34,520 nt of DNA, from the NCBI GenBank assembly GCA_043744375.1, contig JAYTUU010000031.1, positions 1-34,520 of the forward strand, in the 5' to 3' direction. Source of the stretch: CAIYPH01 sp043744375 (GTDB lineage Bacteria; Pseudomonadota; Alphaproteobacteria; Acetobacterales; Acetobacteraceae). Positions within the stretch are counted from its first letter, which is position 1, and each line of letters opens with the position of its first letter. Of this stretch, positions 23,631 to 31,537 are shown one piece after another. Under the pieces are notes generated by a model, which saw only the letters and a list, made by a program, of their open reading frames with translations, made no database searches and was not told the origin of the DNA. Both the position numbers and the translations under genes were made by a program.

Positions 23631-25124
23631 ATGCAACACATCGGACACTATCTTGGCGGCAAGGTCATTGCGGGCACGGGTGCCACGGCGGATGTCTTCA
23701 ACCCCGCCACCGGCGAGGTCGCCGGGCGTGTCGCCATGGGCGGGGCGGCCGAGGTCAATGCCGCCGCCACGGCCGCCGCCGCCGCCTGGCCGGCTTGGGC
23801 CGCCACGCCGCCGCTGCGCCGCGCCCGCGTGATGTTCCGCTTCAAGGAGGGCCTCGAACGCGCCACCAAGCGCCTCGCCGCCGCCATCACCGCGGAGCAC
23901 GGCAAGACGCTGTCGGACGCCGAGGGTGAAATCCAGCGCGGCATCGAGGTCGTCGAGTTCGCCTGCGGCATTCCCCATCTGCTGAAGGGCGAGTTCACCG
24001 AGGCCGTCGCCACCGGCATCGATTCGTGGTCGATGCGCCAGCCGCTCGGCGTCGTCGCCGGCATCACGCCGTTCAACTTCCCCGCCATGGTGCCGCTGTG
24101 GATGATCCCGATGGCGCTGGCGACCGGCAACTGCTTCATCCTCAAGCCATCCGAGAAGGACCCCTCGGCGAGCCTCATCCTTGCCGAACTCCTGGCCGAT
24201 GCCGGGCTGCCGCCGAACGTGTTCCAGGTGGTGCAGGGCGGCCGCGCGGCGGTCGAGGCGATCCTCGAACATCCGGACATCCAGGCCATCAGCTTCGTCG
24301 GTTCGACGCCGGTCGCCCAGTCGGTCTATTTCGGCGGCACCCAGAACGGCAAGCGCGTCCAGGCCCTCGGCGGCGCCAAGAACCATCTCGTCGTGATGCC
24401 CGACGCCGATCTCGACCAGACCGTCGATGCGTTGATGGGGGCCGCCTATGGCAGTGCCGGCGAGCGCTGCATGGCCGTCTCGGTGGCCGTCACGGTTGGC
24501 GACGTGGCCGACAAGCTGATCGAGCGCCTCGCCCCGCGCGTGCGCGCGCTCAAGGTTGGGCCGGGCAATGACCCCGAGTCGGAAATGGGTCCGCTGGTGA
24601 CCGCCGAGCACCGCGCCAAGGTCTCCGGCTACGTCGATGCCGGCGTCGCCCAGGGCGCCAAGCTCGTCGTCGACGGCCGCGGGGTCAAGCTGCAGGGCTA
24701 CGAGGGCGGCTACTATGTCGGCGGCAGCCTGTTCGATAACGTCACACCGGATATGAGCATCTATACCGACGAAATCTTCGGCCCGGTGCTCGCGATCGTG
24801 CGCAAGAAGTCCCTCGCCGAGGCGATCGACCTGATCAACTCCGGCAAATTCGGCAACGGCACGGCGATCTTCACCAGCGACGGCGGCGCCGCGCGCGGCT
24901 TCGCCAGTTCGGTGAAAATCGGCATGGTCGGCGTCAACGTGCCGATCCCCGTGCCCGCCGCGTTCCACAGCTTCGGCGGCTGGAAGAATTCGCTGTTCGG
25001 CGATCATCACATCCACGGCGCCGAAGGGGTGCGTTTCTACACCCGCTACAAGGCGATCACCCAGCGCTGGGCGAACTCGATCCGCGCCGGCGCGGAATTC
25101 ACCATGCCGCAGATCGGCCGCTGA
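23631..25124 (+). CDS. mmsA: Methylmalonate-semialdehyde dehydrogenase (CoA-acylating)
   Basis: At 497 residues it matches the usual MmsA length. ALDH features are TPFNFPAMVPLWMIP, KPSEKDPS and the nucleophile Cys280 in AGERCMAVS. The usual catalytic Glu segment is replaced by LGGAKNH (Asn251), which distinguishes the CoA-acylating methylmalonate-semialdehyde subfamily. It converts malonate or methylmalonate semialdehyde with NAD and CoA to acetyl- or propionyl-CoA, normally in valine, inositol or beta-alanine catabolism. A good AGGAGG lies eight bases upstream. Here it may finish a ring- or amide-derived pathway, since beta-alanine or 3-oxoacids lead to it (inference). Confidence 0.93.
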   Translation: MQHIGHYLGGKVIAGTGATADVFNPATGEVAGRVAMGGAAEVNAAATAAAAAWPAWAATPPLRRARVMFRFKEGLERATKRLAAAITAEHGKTLSDAEGEIQRGIEVVEFACGIPHLLKGEFTEAVATGIDSWSMRQPLGVVAGITPFNFPAMVPLWMIPMALATGNCFILKPSEKDPSASLILAELLADAGLPPNVFQVVQGGRAAVEAILEHPDIQAISFVGSTPVAQSVYFGGTQNGKRVQALGGAKNHLVVMPDADLDQTVDALMGAAYGSAGERCMAVSVAVTVGDVADKLIERLAPRVRALKVGPGNDPESEMGPLVTAEHRAKVSGYVDAGVAQGAKLVVDGRGVKLQGYEGGYYVGGSLFDNVTPDMSIYTDEIFGPVLAIVRKKSLAEAIDLINSGKFGNGTAIFTSDGGAARGFASSVKIGMVGVNVPIPVPAAFHSFGGWKNSLFGDHHIHGAEGVRFYTRYKAITQRWANSIRAGAEFTMPQIGR

Positions 25125-25139
25125 AGGGCACGCGACATC

Positions 25140-26351
25140 ATGCATCCGAAAGACACCACCGGGCCACTCAAGGGCCTGCGTGTGCTCGACCTCACCCGCG
25201 TTCTCGCCGGGCCGACCTGCACGCAGATGCTCGGCGATCTCGGCGCCGAGGTCATCAAGATCGAGCGCCCGCTGACCGGCGACGACACGCGCGGTTTCGC
25301 TCCGCCGGTGATGCCGGGCACCGAGGAGAGCGCCTATTTCATCGGCGTGAACCGCAACAAGCGCTCGGTTACGCTCGATATCGCCACGCCGGAGGGCCAG
25401 AACATCGTCCGCAGGCTGCTCGCCGACACCGATATCATGGTCGAGAACTTCAAGGTCGGTGCGCTCGCGAAGTATGGCCTCGGCTATGAGCAGGTGCACG
25501 CGGATTTCCCGGGCATCATCTATTGCTCGATCACCGGCTTCGGCCAGACCGGCCCGTACGCGCCGCGCCCCGGCTATGATGCGCTGATCCAGGGCATGGG
25601 CGGGGTGATGAGCCTGACTGGCGAAATCGATGGCATGCCGCAGAAGGTCGGTGTGCCCGTTGCCGATGTGTTTGCCGGCTTGTATGGCTGCATCGGCATC
25701 CTCGCGGCGCTGCGCCATCGCGAGCGCACCGGCGAGGGCCAGCAGGTCGATATCGGCATGCTCGATACCCATGTCGCCTGGCTGGCCAACCAGGGCATGA
25801 ATTTCCTCGCGACCGGCGAAAACCCGGCGCGGCTGAGCAACCAACACCCGAACATCGTGCCGTACCAGGCCTTCGCGACGAAGGACGGCTTCATGGTGCT
25901 GTCGATCGGCAACGACCCGACGTTCAAGCGCTTCTGCGACAATTTCGACCTGTCGCATCTGCTCGACGATCCGCGCTTCGCCACCAACCCCGGCCGTGTC
26001 GAAAACCGCGATTTCGTCACCGAGACGCTGTCACCGACGATGAAGCGCTTCACGACGGCGGAATGGGTCGCCAAGCTGGAGGCGTTGAAGATCGGCTGCG
26101 GCCCGATCAACACGCTGAAGGACGTCTTCGCCGACCCGCATGTCCAGGCACGCGGCATGGTTGTCGAACTGCCGCACGCCAGCGGCGCGATGGTGAAGGT
26201 CATCGCCAACCCCGTCCGCCTCTCGGAAACCCCCGCCGACTATCGCGTGGCCCCGCCCACGCTCGGCCAGCACACCGACGAGATCCTGCACGATCTCCTG
26301 GGCGTCAGCACCTGCGAGATCACCAAGATGCGAGAGCAGGGCATCATCTAG
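25140..26351 (+). CDS. CaiB/BaiF family CoA-transferase
   Basis: This 403-residue class III CoA-transferase has the start LKGLRVLDLTRVLAGPTCTQ, LGDLGAEVIKIERP, the VENFKVGAL segment and the catalytic aspartate Asp147 in RPGYDALIQGMGG, followed by PVADVFAGLYG and ERTGEGQQVDI. It moves CoA between carboxylic acids, often in degradation of aromatic or branched acids. It follows mmsA by 15 bases, so the two are one unit, and it ends just before the strong bidirectional terminator. Confidence 0.93.
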   Translation: MHPKDTTGPLKGLRVLDLTRVLAGPTCTQMLGDLGAEVIKIERPLTGDDTRGFAPPVMPGTEESAYFIGVNRNKRSVTLDIATPEGQNIVRRLLADTDIMVENFKVGALAKYGLGYEQVHADFPGIIYCSITGFGQTGPYAPRPGYDALIQGMGGVMSLTGEIDGMPQKVGVPVADVFAGLYGCIGILAALRHRERTGEGQQVDIGMLDTHVAWLANQGMNFLATGENPARLSNQHPNIVPYQAFATKDGFMVLSIGNDPTFKRFCDNFDLSHLLDDPRFATNPGRVENRDFVTETLSPTMKRFTTAEWVAKLEALKIGCGPINTLKDVFADPHVQARGMVVELPHASGAMVKVIANPVRLSETPADYRVAPPTLGQHTDEILHDLLGVSTCEITKMREQGII

Positions 26352-26370
26352 GGCGAGCCAACGGATAGAA

Positions 26371-26432
26371 AGTTTTTGCTTCTTTTTTCAAAAAGAAGCG
26401 CTTTCTTTTTTGCAAAAAAGAAACAAAAAACT
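26371..26432. terminator. Nested double hairpin, bidirectional terminator
   Basis: Two perfect A/T-rich hairpins stand side by side: 26378-26399 (GCTTCTTTTT with AAAAAGAAGC) and 26402-26423 (TTTCTTTTTT with AAAAAAGAAA). An outer pairing joins AGTTTTTG (26371-26378) with CAAAAAACT (26424-26432). T-runs or A-runs flank both sides, so it can stop transcription from both convergent units (25140-26351 plus, 26504-28198 minus). Confidence 0.8.
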
Positions 26433-26503
26433 CTTATCCGTAAGAAGGACATAGGATAGGGTTGCCACCTCGCGACGCGCTCAAGTAGCCTGGACCCGGG
26501 GCC

Positions 26504-28198
26504 TCATCCGGGCCGGCAGAACTCGAAATCGCAGCCGTGTTCGGCCTGCGTCACTTGCTCCAGATACAGCCTGAGATAGCCGCGCTCGCTGCCGGGATGC
26601 GGTGGCGGCGCCAGCCAGGCGGCCCGGCGGACCGCAAGCTCGGCCTCGTCCACCAGCAGGTCGATCCGCCGTCCTTCGGCATCGAGACGTATCCGGTCGC
26701 CGTTGCGAACCAGGCCGAGCGGGCCGCCGATCGCCGCTTCCGGGGACATGTGGAGCACGATCGTGCCGAAGGCGGTGCCGGACATGCGGGCGTCGGAAAT
26801 GCGCACCATGTCTTTCACGCCCATGCGCGCGAGTTTCTTGGGGATCGGGATGTAGCCGGCCTCCGGCATCCCCGGCGCGCCCTTGGGCCCGGCGTTGCGC
26901 AGCACCAGAACGTCATCGGGTTTGACGTCGAGATCGGGATCGTCGAGCCGGTTGGTCATGTCCTCCAGCCCGTCGAACACGACGGCCCGGCCCTCATGCT
27001 GCATCAACGATGCCGTGGCCGCCGAGCGCTTCAGCAGCGCACCGCCGGGTGCGAGATTGCCGCGCAGCACCGCCAGCCCGCCGCCGGTCGAGATCGGGTT
27101 ATCCCGCGTGCGGATTACCGTTTGCCCCGGCACCTCCTCGGCCCCCGCGATCACGTCCGCGAGGGTCACGCCCCCAACCGTGATGCAGGTGGTATCGAGC
27201 AGCGGCGCCAGTTCGCGCAGCAGCCGCGGCATCGCGCCGGCCCAGTGGAAATGCTCCATGTAGTGATCGCCGGTCGGCTTGAGATCGACGAGCACGGGCA
27301 CTTCCAGTCCGAGGCGGTCGAACGCCTCCAGATCGACATCGATGCCGAGGCGGCCGGCGATGGCGGTGAAATGGATCACCGCATTGGTCGAGCCACCGAT
27401 CGCCTGCAGCACGGTGAACGCGTTCTGGAACGCGGCCTTCGTCATGATGTCGCGCGGCCGCGTGCCAGATTTGGCCAGCGCCACCGCCGCCGCGCCGGAG
27501 GCCTCGGCGGCGCGGATACGATCGGCATGCGTCGCCGGGATGGACGCGGCGCCGGGCAGCGTCATGCCGAGCGCCTCGACCATGCAGGCGACGGTGCTTG
27601 CCGTGCCCATGACCATGCAGGTGCCCTTGGTCGGCGCGAGCCGGTCCGTCAGCGCGTCGATCTCCGCCTCGTCGATCTCGCCGGCGCGATACTTCGCCCA
27701 CATCCGCCGGCAATCGGTGCAGGCGCCGAGCACCTCGCCCTTGTGGTGACCCACCAGCATCGGCCCGGTCGGCACGACGATGGCCGGGATGTCGGCACTC
27801 GCGGCCCCCATCAGCTGCGCCGGCAAGGTCTTGTCGCAACCGCCGATCAGCACGACGGCGTCCATCGGCTGGGCGCGGATCATCTCCTCGGTGTCGAGCG
27901 CCATCAGGTTGCGCAGGAACATCGAGGTCGGATGGGAAAAGCTCTCATGGATGCTGATGGTCGGGAACGCCATTGGCATTCCGCCCGCCAGCATCACGCC
28001 GCGCTTCACCGCGACGATGAGGTCGGGCACGTTGCCATGGCACGGGTTGAAGTCGGAGAACGTGTCGGTGATGCCGATAATCGGCCGATCCATCGCCGCG
28101 TCCGTGTAGCCCATCGCCTTGATGAAGGCGCGGCGCAGGAACAGCGAGAACCCGGCATCCCCGTAGGTCGCGAGGCCCTTCCGCAGCCCGGTTGCCAC
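26504..28198 (-). CDS. IlvD/Edd-family dehydratase (sugar-acid or dihydroxyacid dehydratase)
   Basis: This 564-residue protein has the cluster cysteines Cys53 (NPCHG), Cys121 (GGCDKT) and Cys194 (KGTCMVMGTAS) that identify the IlvD/Edd superfamily, probably with a [2Fe-2S] cluster. The C-terminal ISDARMSGTAFG catalytic serine segment is also present. It removes water from 2,3-dihydroxy or aldonic acids. The sequence reads more like arabonate/xylonate-type dehydratases than biosynthetic IlvD, but I cannot settle this. The start is a GTG at 28198 with GGAG about eight bases upstream, four bases after the YdhR-like gene ends, so it is coupled to that gene. Confidence 0.88.
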   Translation of the reverse strand: MATGLRKGLATYGDAGFSLFLRRAFIKAMGYTDAAMDRPIIGITDTFSDFNPCHGNVPDLIVAVKRGVMLAGGMPMAFPTISIHESFSHPTSMFLRNLMALDTEEMIRAQPMDAVVLIGGCDKTLPAQLMGAASADIPAIVVPTGPMLVGHHKGEVLGACTDCRRMWAKYRAGEIDEAEIDALTDRLAPTKGTCMVMGTASTVACMVEALGMTLPGAASIPATHADRIRAAEASGAAAVALAKSGTRPRDIMTKAAFQNAFTVLQAIGGSTNAVIHFTAIAGRLGIDVDLEAFDRLGLEVPVLVDLKPTGDHYMEHFHWAGAMPRLLRELAPLLDTTCITVGGVTLADVIAGAEEVPGQTVIRTRDNPISTGGGLAVLRGNLAPGGALLKRSAATASLMQHEGRAVVFDGLEDMTNRLDDPDLDVKPDDVLVLRNAGPKGAPGMPEAGYIPIPKKLARMGVKDMVRISDARMSGTAFGTIVLHMSPEAAIGGPLGLVRNGDRIRLDAEGRRIDLLVDEAELAVRRAAWLAPPPHPGSERGYLRLYLEQVTQAEHGCDFEFCRPG

Positions 28199-28202
28199 GA
28201 TG

Positions 28203-28553
28203 CTACTCCGCCGCCAGCTTTGAGCCGGGCAGGGAGGCCAAGCCAGGAACTGGTCCGTTGGTGATCGCGGTCATCCGGTCGCGCACGTTGAACAGCCGGG
28301 TCTCCAGGTTCTCGATGGCCGGGTTGCTCTTCAGCCCCGCCACGATCGGGCCATCGAGATAGGCCTGCGCCTGGTCCATGCTCTCGAACATATAGATGCC
28401 GCCGGTCATCGGCGCGTCCGGTGCATCGAGCCAGATCTTCCAGGCCAGCCCGTCCACGCCGAGGAACTTCGTCGCCACCGCGTCGCTGTAGCGCTTGTCC
28501 CAGTCGGCGCGCGAAATGCCCTTGTAGGTATAGTTCACCTGAAGAATGACCAT
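28203..28553 (-). CDS. YdhR-like monooxygenase family protein
   Basis: This 116-residue protein has the small ferredoxin-like fold of the YdhR family: an ILQVNYTYKG strand, the GLAWKIWLD core, GGIYMFESMDQAQAYLDGP and VRDRMTAITNGP at the end. The biochemical role of these proteins is poorly known; related folds include quinone-type monooxygenases. A strong GGAGG lies about six bases before the ATG. It is cotranscribed with the dehydratase, with 4 bases between them. Confidence 0.82.
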   Translation of the reverse strand: MVILQVNYTYKGISRADWDKRYSDAVATKFLGVDGLAWKIWLDAPDAPMTGGIYMFESMDQAQAYLDGPIVAGLKSNPAIENLETRLFNVRDRMTAITNGPVPGLASLPGSKLAAE

Positions 28554-28687
28554 GGTTGCCTCCTGTTGGATGGGAGAACGCTACAACACCGCGAAGAAGC
28601 GCAACAGCACCCCCGCGGGATGGCGCTGCGCGGTGCCGACGAAGATCGACGGTCTCCCCGGCGTTCAGCCGCGCCAGCCCGGCTGGC

Positions 28688-29173
28688 TCAGTCGAAGGCG
28701 GGGTCGCTGAGGCGGGCGAGCAGGCCGAGCAACTGCGCCTTGCCGTCGACGCCGACACGGGCCGCGAAACGTGCCTCGTGGGCGGCCACCAGCGCGCCGA
28801 GCCGGTCCAGCAGCGCGGCGCCGGCGTCGGTGAGGAAGAGCCCCTTGGCGCGCCGGTCGCCGGCCATTGCGCGCCGTTCGACCAGTCCGCGCGTTTCCAG
28901 CGCGTCGAACAGCGGCACGAAATTCGCCGTCCGGATGCCCAGCGCGGCGCTCACCTGGTTGGCGCGCAAGCCCGGGCCGGCGTGCAGCACTTCCAGCACG
29001 GCGAATTGTGCCGAACGGATGTCCTCCTGCTCCAGGGCCGCATTGAGATCGTGGAAGACGGCGGCCTGCGCGCGGCGCAGTGCGTAGCCGACGAGGCCGG
29101 GCAGCCGCCCGAGCGGCACCCCCTCGGCGAGGGCAGCGGGGGCAGCGGCGCGCGGCAACGTATTTTTCATCAT
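28688..29173 (-). CDS. MarR-family transcriptional regulator
   Basis: This 161-residue protein has the MarR winged helix-turn-helix: QFAVLEVLHAGPGLRANQVSAAL, a recognition helix with TANFVPLFDALETRGLVERR, then a wing with AGDRRAKGLFLTDAG. It likely senses a small phenolic or CoA-linked ligand and controls neighbouring genes. Two start codons (29173 and 29170) lie inside a 12-bp palindrome shared with the start of the divergent binding-protein fragment. No ribosome binding site is visible, so leaderless translation is possible. It is followed 134 bases later by the YdhR-like gene, an unannotated gap where I see no gene. Confidence 0.88.
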   Translation of the reverse strand: MMKNTLPRAAAPAALAEGVPLGRLPGLVGYALRRAQAAVFHDLNAALEQEDIRSAQFAVLEVLHAGPGLRANQVSAALGIRTANFVPLFDALETRGLVERRAMAGDRRAKGLFLTDAGAALLDRLGALVAAHEARFAARVGVDGKAQLLGLLARLSDPAFD

Positions 29174-29178
29174 GATGA
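29167..29178. promoter_or_regulatory. 12-bp perfect palindrome over divergent start codons
   Basis: TCATCATGATGA is its own reverse complement and contains both the MarR start codons (minus) and the first ATG of the truncated binding-protein frame (plus). It could be a MarR autoregulatory operator or a chance product of ATG repeats. Confidence 0.35.
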
Positions 29179-29498
29179 TGATCTATATTGATCGGCGGCG
29201 GGTTTGGCCAATCGCTTGCATCCTCGCCGCAGGGGCAGGCCCCGCCTTGGCCCAGAAGCCGATGAAGCTTGGTGTGCTCAACGACATGTCCGGCGTCTAT
29301 TCGGACTACCAGGGCATCGGCTCGGTGGTCGCGGCGCAGATGGCGGCCGAGGATTTCGGCGGCAAGGTCGCGGGGGTGGCCATCGAGGTGGTCTCGGCGG
29401 ACCACCAGAACCAGCCGGATATCGGCGCCACCATTGCGCGCAAGTGGTTCGATATCGAGGGCGTGGACGTGGTGCTGGACGTGCCGAACTCGGCCACG
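29172..29498 (+). pseudogene. Truncated branched-chain amino-acid-type ABC binding protein
   Basis: Only the first ~108 residues of a Peripla_BP_6-type protein remain: a signal-like stretch ending in GAGPALAQ, then KLGVLNDMSGVYSDYQGIGS, VAAQMAAEDFGG and DIEGVDVVLDVPNSAT. After base 29498 the homology stops; the frame continues through unrelated sequence to a stop at 29613-29615. A family protein is about 380-420 residues, so roughly three quarters is missing, probably along with the rest of the transporter. The N-terminus may be disturbed too, because its ATG cluster overlaps the MarR start. Confidence 0.75.
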
Positions 29499-29630
29499 CG
29501 GGGCCAGTTGTCCTTCGTGCCGCAGTCGTTGATAACTCTTGTGACGATGCCGCTCTTGCCGGTCAGTTTGTGCCATGGAAACCGTTGCTTGAGCACCGAG
29601 CCGCAGAAAAGGTAATTGCTTCCCCCCAAC

Positions 29631-29810
29631 TCAGGCGAGTTGCATAACTCCTTGTCCGGCGAGCGCTGCCCGTAGGGCGTCCAACACGGTGCTTCGGTGG
29701 AGGCGTCCTGTTGCGATGACGCTGGCGGCCAGTGCGGCGGCGTGGAAGGCGATGACGGCGGCGCGGGTGGGGGCGTGGTCGCGTACGCCGAGGGAGATGT
29801 GGTCCAGCAT
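29631..29810 (-). CDS. Short ORF starting like a VOC/glyoxalase protein
   Basis: This 59-residue frame begins MLDHISLGVRD, the usual opening of vicinal-oxygen-chelate proteins. It then continues with an Ala-rich helical stretch ending LRAALAGQGVMQLA that does not fit that family. It may be a chimera left by the rearrangement, or a chance frame. No clear ribosome binding site precedes it; a strong hairpin lies 18 bases upstream of its ATG. Confidence 0.35.
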   Translation of the reverse strand: MLDHISLGVRDHAPTRAAVIAFHAAALAASVIATGRLHRSTVLDALRAALAGQGVMQLA

Positions 29811-29827
29811 TGTGCGATCTTTTCATG

Positions 29828-29871
29828 CAAGAGCATGATCTGTGCTGGTGGGCGCACAGAAAATGCTCTTG
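29828..29871. repeat. 44-base two-tier hairpin (GAGCAT-type repeat)
   Basis: CAAGAGCAT (29828-29836) pairs with ATGCTCTTG (29863-29871), and inside it CTGTGC (29840-29845) pairs with GCACAG (29854-29859). AGAGCAT...ATGCTCT palindromes are common dispersed intergenic repeats in alphaproteobacteria. A T-rich stretch follows on the plus strand. An alternative TCATGC/GCATGA pairing at 29823-29838 competes with it. Confidence 0.6.
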
Positions 29872-29896
29872 TCTTTGTTTTGGCGAGCATCTTGAT

Positions 29897-29916
29897 CCGA
29901 CGGATGATCCCGTCGG
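29897..29916. terminator. 7-bp GC hairpin after the SDR gene
   Basis: CCGACGG and CCGTCGG pair around an ATGATC loop, 14 bases beyond the stop of the minus-strand SDR gene. No U-tract follows, so termination is tentative. Confidence 0.35.
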
Positions 29917-29929
29917 GTCGGATGATGGT

Positions 29930-30685
29930 CTAGCTGAACAGCAACTGGCCGCCATCCACGATGATGACCTGCCCGGTCACCCAGCGGGCCATCGGCGAGG
30001 CCAGGAACATGATGACCTCGGCTACTTCCTCGGGCGTGCCGAGACGGCCGAACTTGATGGCATCAAGCACGGCGGCATACACCGGCGAGCCTTCCTGCCG
30101 ACGTTTCTCCCACGTTCCGCCAGGGAACTCAATGGAGCCGGGGGCGACGGCGTTGACGCGGATGCCCTTCGGCGCGAGGGCCTGGGCCTGGCTGGTGGTG
30201 TAGGAATTCACCGCCGCCTTCACCGCCGCATAGGGTGCGCTGCGCACCGACGGGCGATAGGCGGAGATCGAGGAAACCGAGACGATGGCGCCGTTGGTGG
30301 CACGCTCGAGATGCGGCAGTGCGGCCTGGCTTGCATGCACGACGGCCATCACGTCGACCGCGAAGCCGGCGGCCCAGCCGGCGGCATCGTCGGTCATGCC
30401 GAAGCCCGAGGCGTTGTTGACGAGGATGTCGATGCCGCCGAGTGCGGTGGCCGCGCTGGCGATATAAGCGCCGATCGCGGTGGCGTCGGCGAGGTCGCAC
30501 TGGCTGGAGTGGGTGGCGTGGCCGTGGGCCGCGATTTCGGCATGGGTGGCGGCGAGCGAGTCTGCACCGCGGGCGCAGATCGAGACGCTGGCGCCGGCGG
30601 CGGCGAAACCAAGTGCTGTCGCGCGGCCGATACCGCGGCTGCCGCCGCAGATGACCACGCGGCGGCCGGTGAAATCGAGGGGCAT
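29930..30685 (-). CDS. SDR-family oxidoreductase (short-chain dehydrogenase)
   Basis: This 251-residue classical SDR has the cofactor motif CGGSRGIGRA (14-22), NNAS at 90-93 and the catalytic Ser139, Tyr152 and Lys156 (PYAAVKAAVN), with the C-terminal GQVIIVDGGQ. It is intact, unlike the degenerate SDR domain at 4928-6154. A GGAGA lies six bases before the ATG. Substrate unknown. It stands between the rearrangement scar and the DUF4239 gene. Confidence 0.92.
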   Translation of the reverse strand: MPLDFTGRRVVICGGSRGIGRATALGFAAAGASVSICARGADSLAATHAEIAAHGHATHSSQCDLADATAIGAYIASAATALGGIDILVNNASGFGMTDDAAGWAAGFAVDVMAVVHASQAALPHLERATNGAIVSVSSISAYRPSVRSAPYAAVKAAVNSYTTSQAQALAPKGIRVNAVAPGSIEFPGGTWEKRRQEGSPVYAAVLDAIKFGRLGTPEEVAEVIMFLASPMARWVTGQVIIVDGGQLLFS

Positions 30686-30728
30686 GGCGGGTCTCCGGTG
30701 TGGTCGGGTTCAAACAAGCAGGATCGGC

Positions 30729-31487
30729 TCACTCGCTGAGGGCGAACAGCGCGTTCTGCAGTGGCTCGTAGGAGACGATGATAACGCCTTGATAGGGGTC
30801 TGCATATTCCACCGCAAGGAAGACCGCGCTGCTCAGGGAGGCGGCACATAGGATGAGCATGGCGAGCCCGGCGCGGGAACGCTGCGTGGACAGGCCGAGG
30901 CTGGCGAAGGTGAACATCAGCCAGAGCACGATGATGGAGATGATCCACGGCGAAACCGATTGGCCGGCCCGTTCGTCCAGCTTCCAGCGAGCGCGACCGA
31001 CTTCATGCAGCAGCCGGCGCGCGGTCGCTTCGAAGTCGCGTAGCGGGAGGGTCGTCGATTGCAGGCCGCTGATCGCGGTTTCCAACTCGTTGAAGATTTG
31101 CACGGCGTGGGTGTCCTGCGGGCCGAGGTGCGGGTTGGTGGCCGGCCAGACGTCCTTCATCGTGCGGGCGGCGTAGCGGAACAGCAGGGCGCGCGATGTT
31201 GCGGCGGGTGGGCCGATGCGTCGCAGGGTGCGGTCGAGATCGACGAGCTGGAAGGAAAAAGCGCGGACGTCGCGGGTGGCGGTATCGAAATGGGTTTTCA
31301 GATAGACGGTGAGCGTGGACAGCAGGACCCCCGCCATGATCGCGATGATCCAGACGCCGCGACGGATGGCGCTGTGGCTGTCCGCGCTGACCAGCCCGGC
31401 CGGCAGGCGCGCACGGATGCCGGCGCCGAGCAGGGTGGCGCTGGACAGGCACGCGAACACGACGATACCGGCAAGTGGGCCGTCCAT
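30729..31487 (-). CDS. DUF4239 membrane protein
   Basis: This 252-residue protein of the bestrophin-like DUF4239 group has an N-terminal membrane segment (LAGIVVFACLSSATLLGAGI), a second (GVWIIAIMAGVLLSTLTVYL), a soluble helical middle (about 65-175) and two C-terminal membrane segments (WIISIIVLWLMFTFASLGL and AGLAMLILCAASLSSAVFLA). Function is unknown; a channel-like role is suggested only by fold resemblance. GGGAG lies eight bases before the ATG. It is not tightly linked to its neighbours. Confidence 0.82.
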   Translation of the reverse strand: MDGPLAGIVVFACLSSATLLGAGIRARLPAGLVSADSHSAIRRGVWIIAIMAGVLLSTLTVYLKTHFDTATRDVRAFSFQLVDLDRTLRRIGPPAATSRALLFRYAARTMKDVWPATNPHLGPQDTHAVQIFNELETAISGLQSTTLPLRDFEATARRLLHEVGRARWKLDERAGQSVSPWIISIIVLWLMFTFASLGLSTQRSRAGLAMLILCAASLSSAVFLAVEYADPYQGVIIVSYEPLQNALFALSE

Positions 31488-31537
31488 CCGGATACTCCCT
31501 GATATCAGGGACCATGGCGCCCTGCGGGCGTGTGTGT

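Larger units (their letters stand above)
29499..29929. other. Rearrangement scar without recognised gene
   Basis: This stretch follows the broken binding-protein gene. Bases 29499-29630 match no family I recognise in any frame. The rest holds a 59-codon ORF (29631-29810, minus) and two hairpins. It is the likely site of a deletion or insertion that removed the rest of the binding protein. Confidence 0.5.

Noticed and set aside
23607..25958. 783-codon frame antisense to mmsA and the CoA-transferase
   Set aside because: Shadow frame caused by high GC at third positions; both sense genes are unmistakable.
26537..28264. 575-codon plus-strand frame antisense to the dehydratase
   Set aside because: His/Arg-rich shadow with no domain; the sense strand carries the IlvD cysteine motifs.
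29204..29647. Plus-strand frame extending across the binding-protein scar
   Set aside because: Out of frame with the recognisable binding-protein residues and matches nothing.
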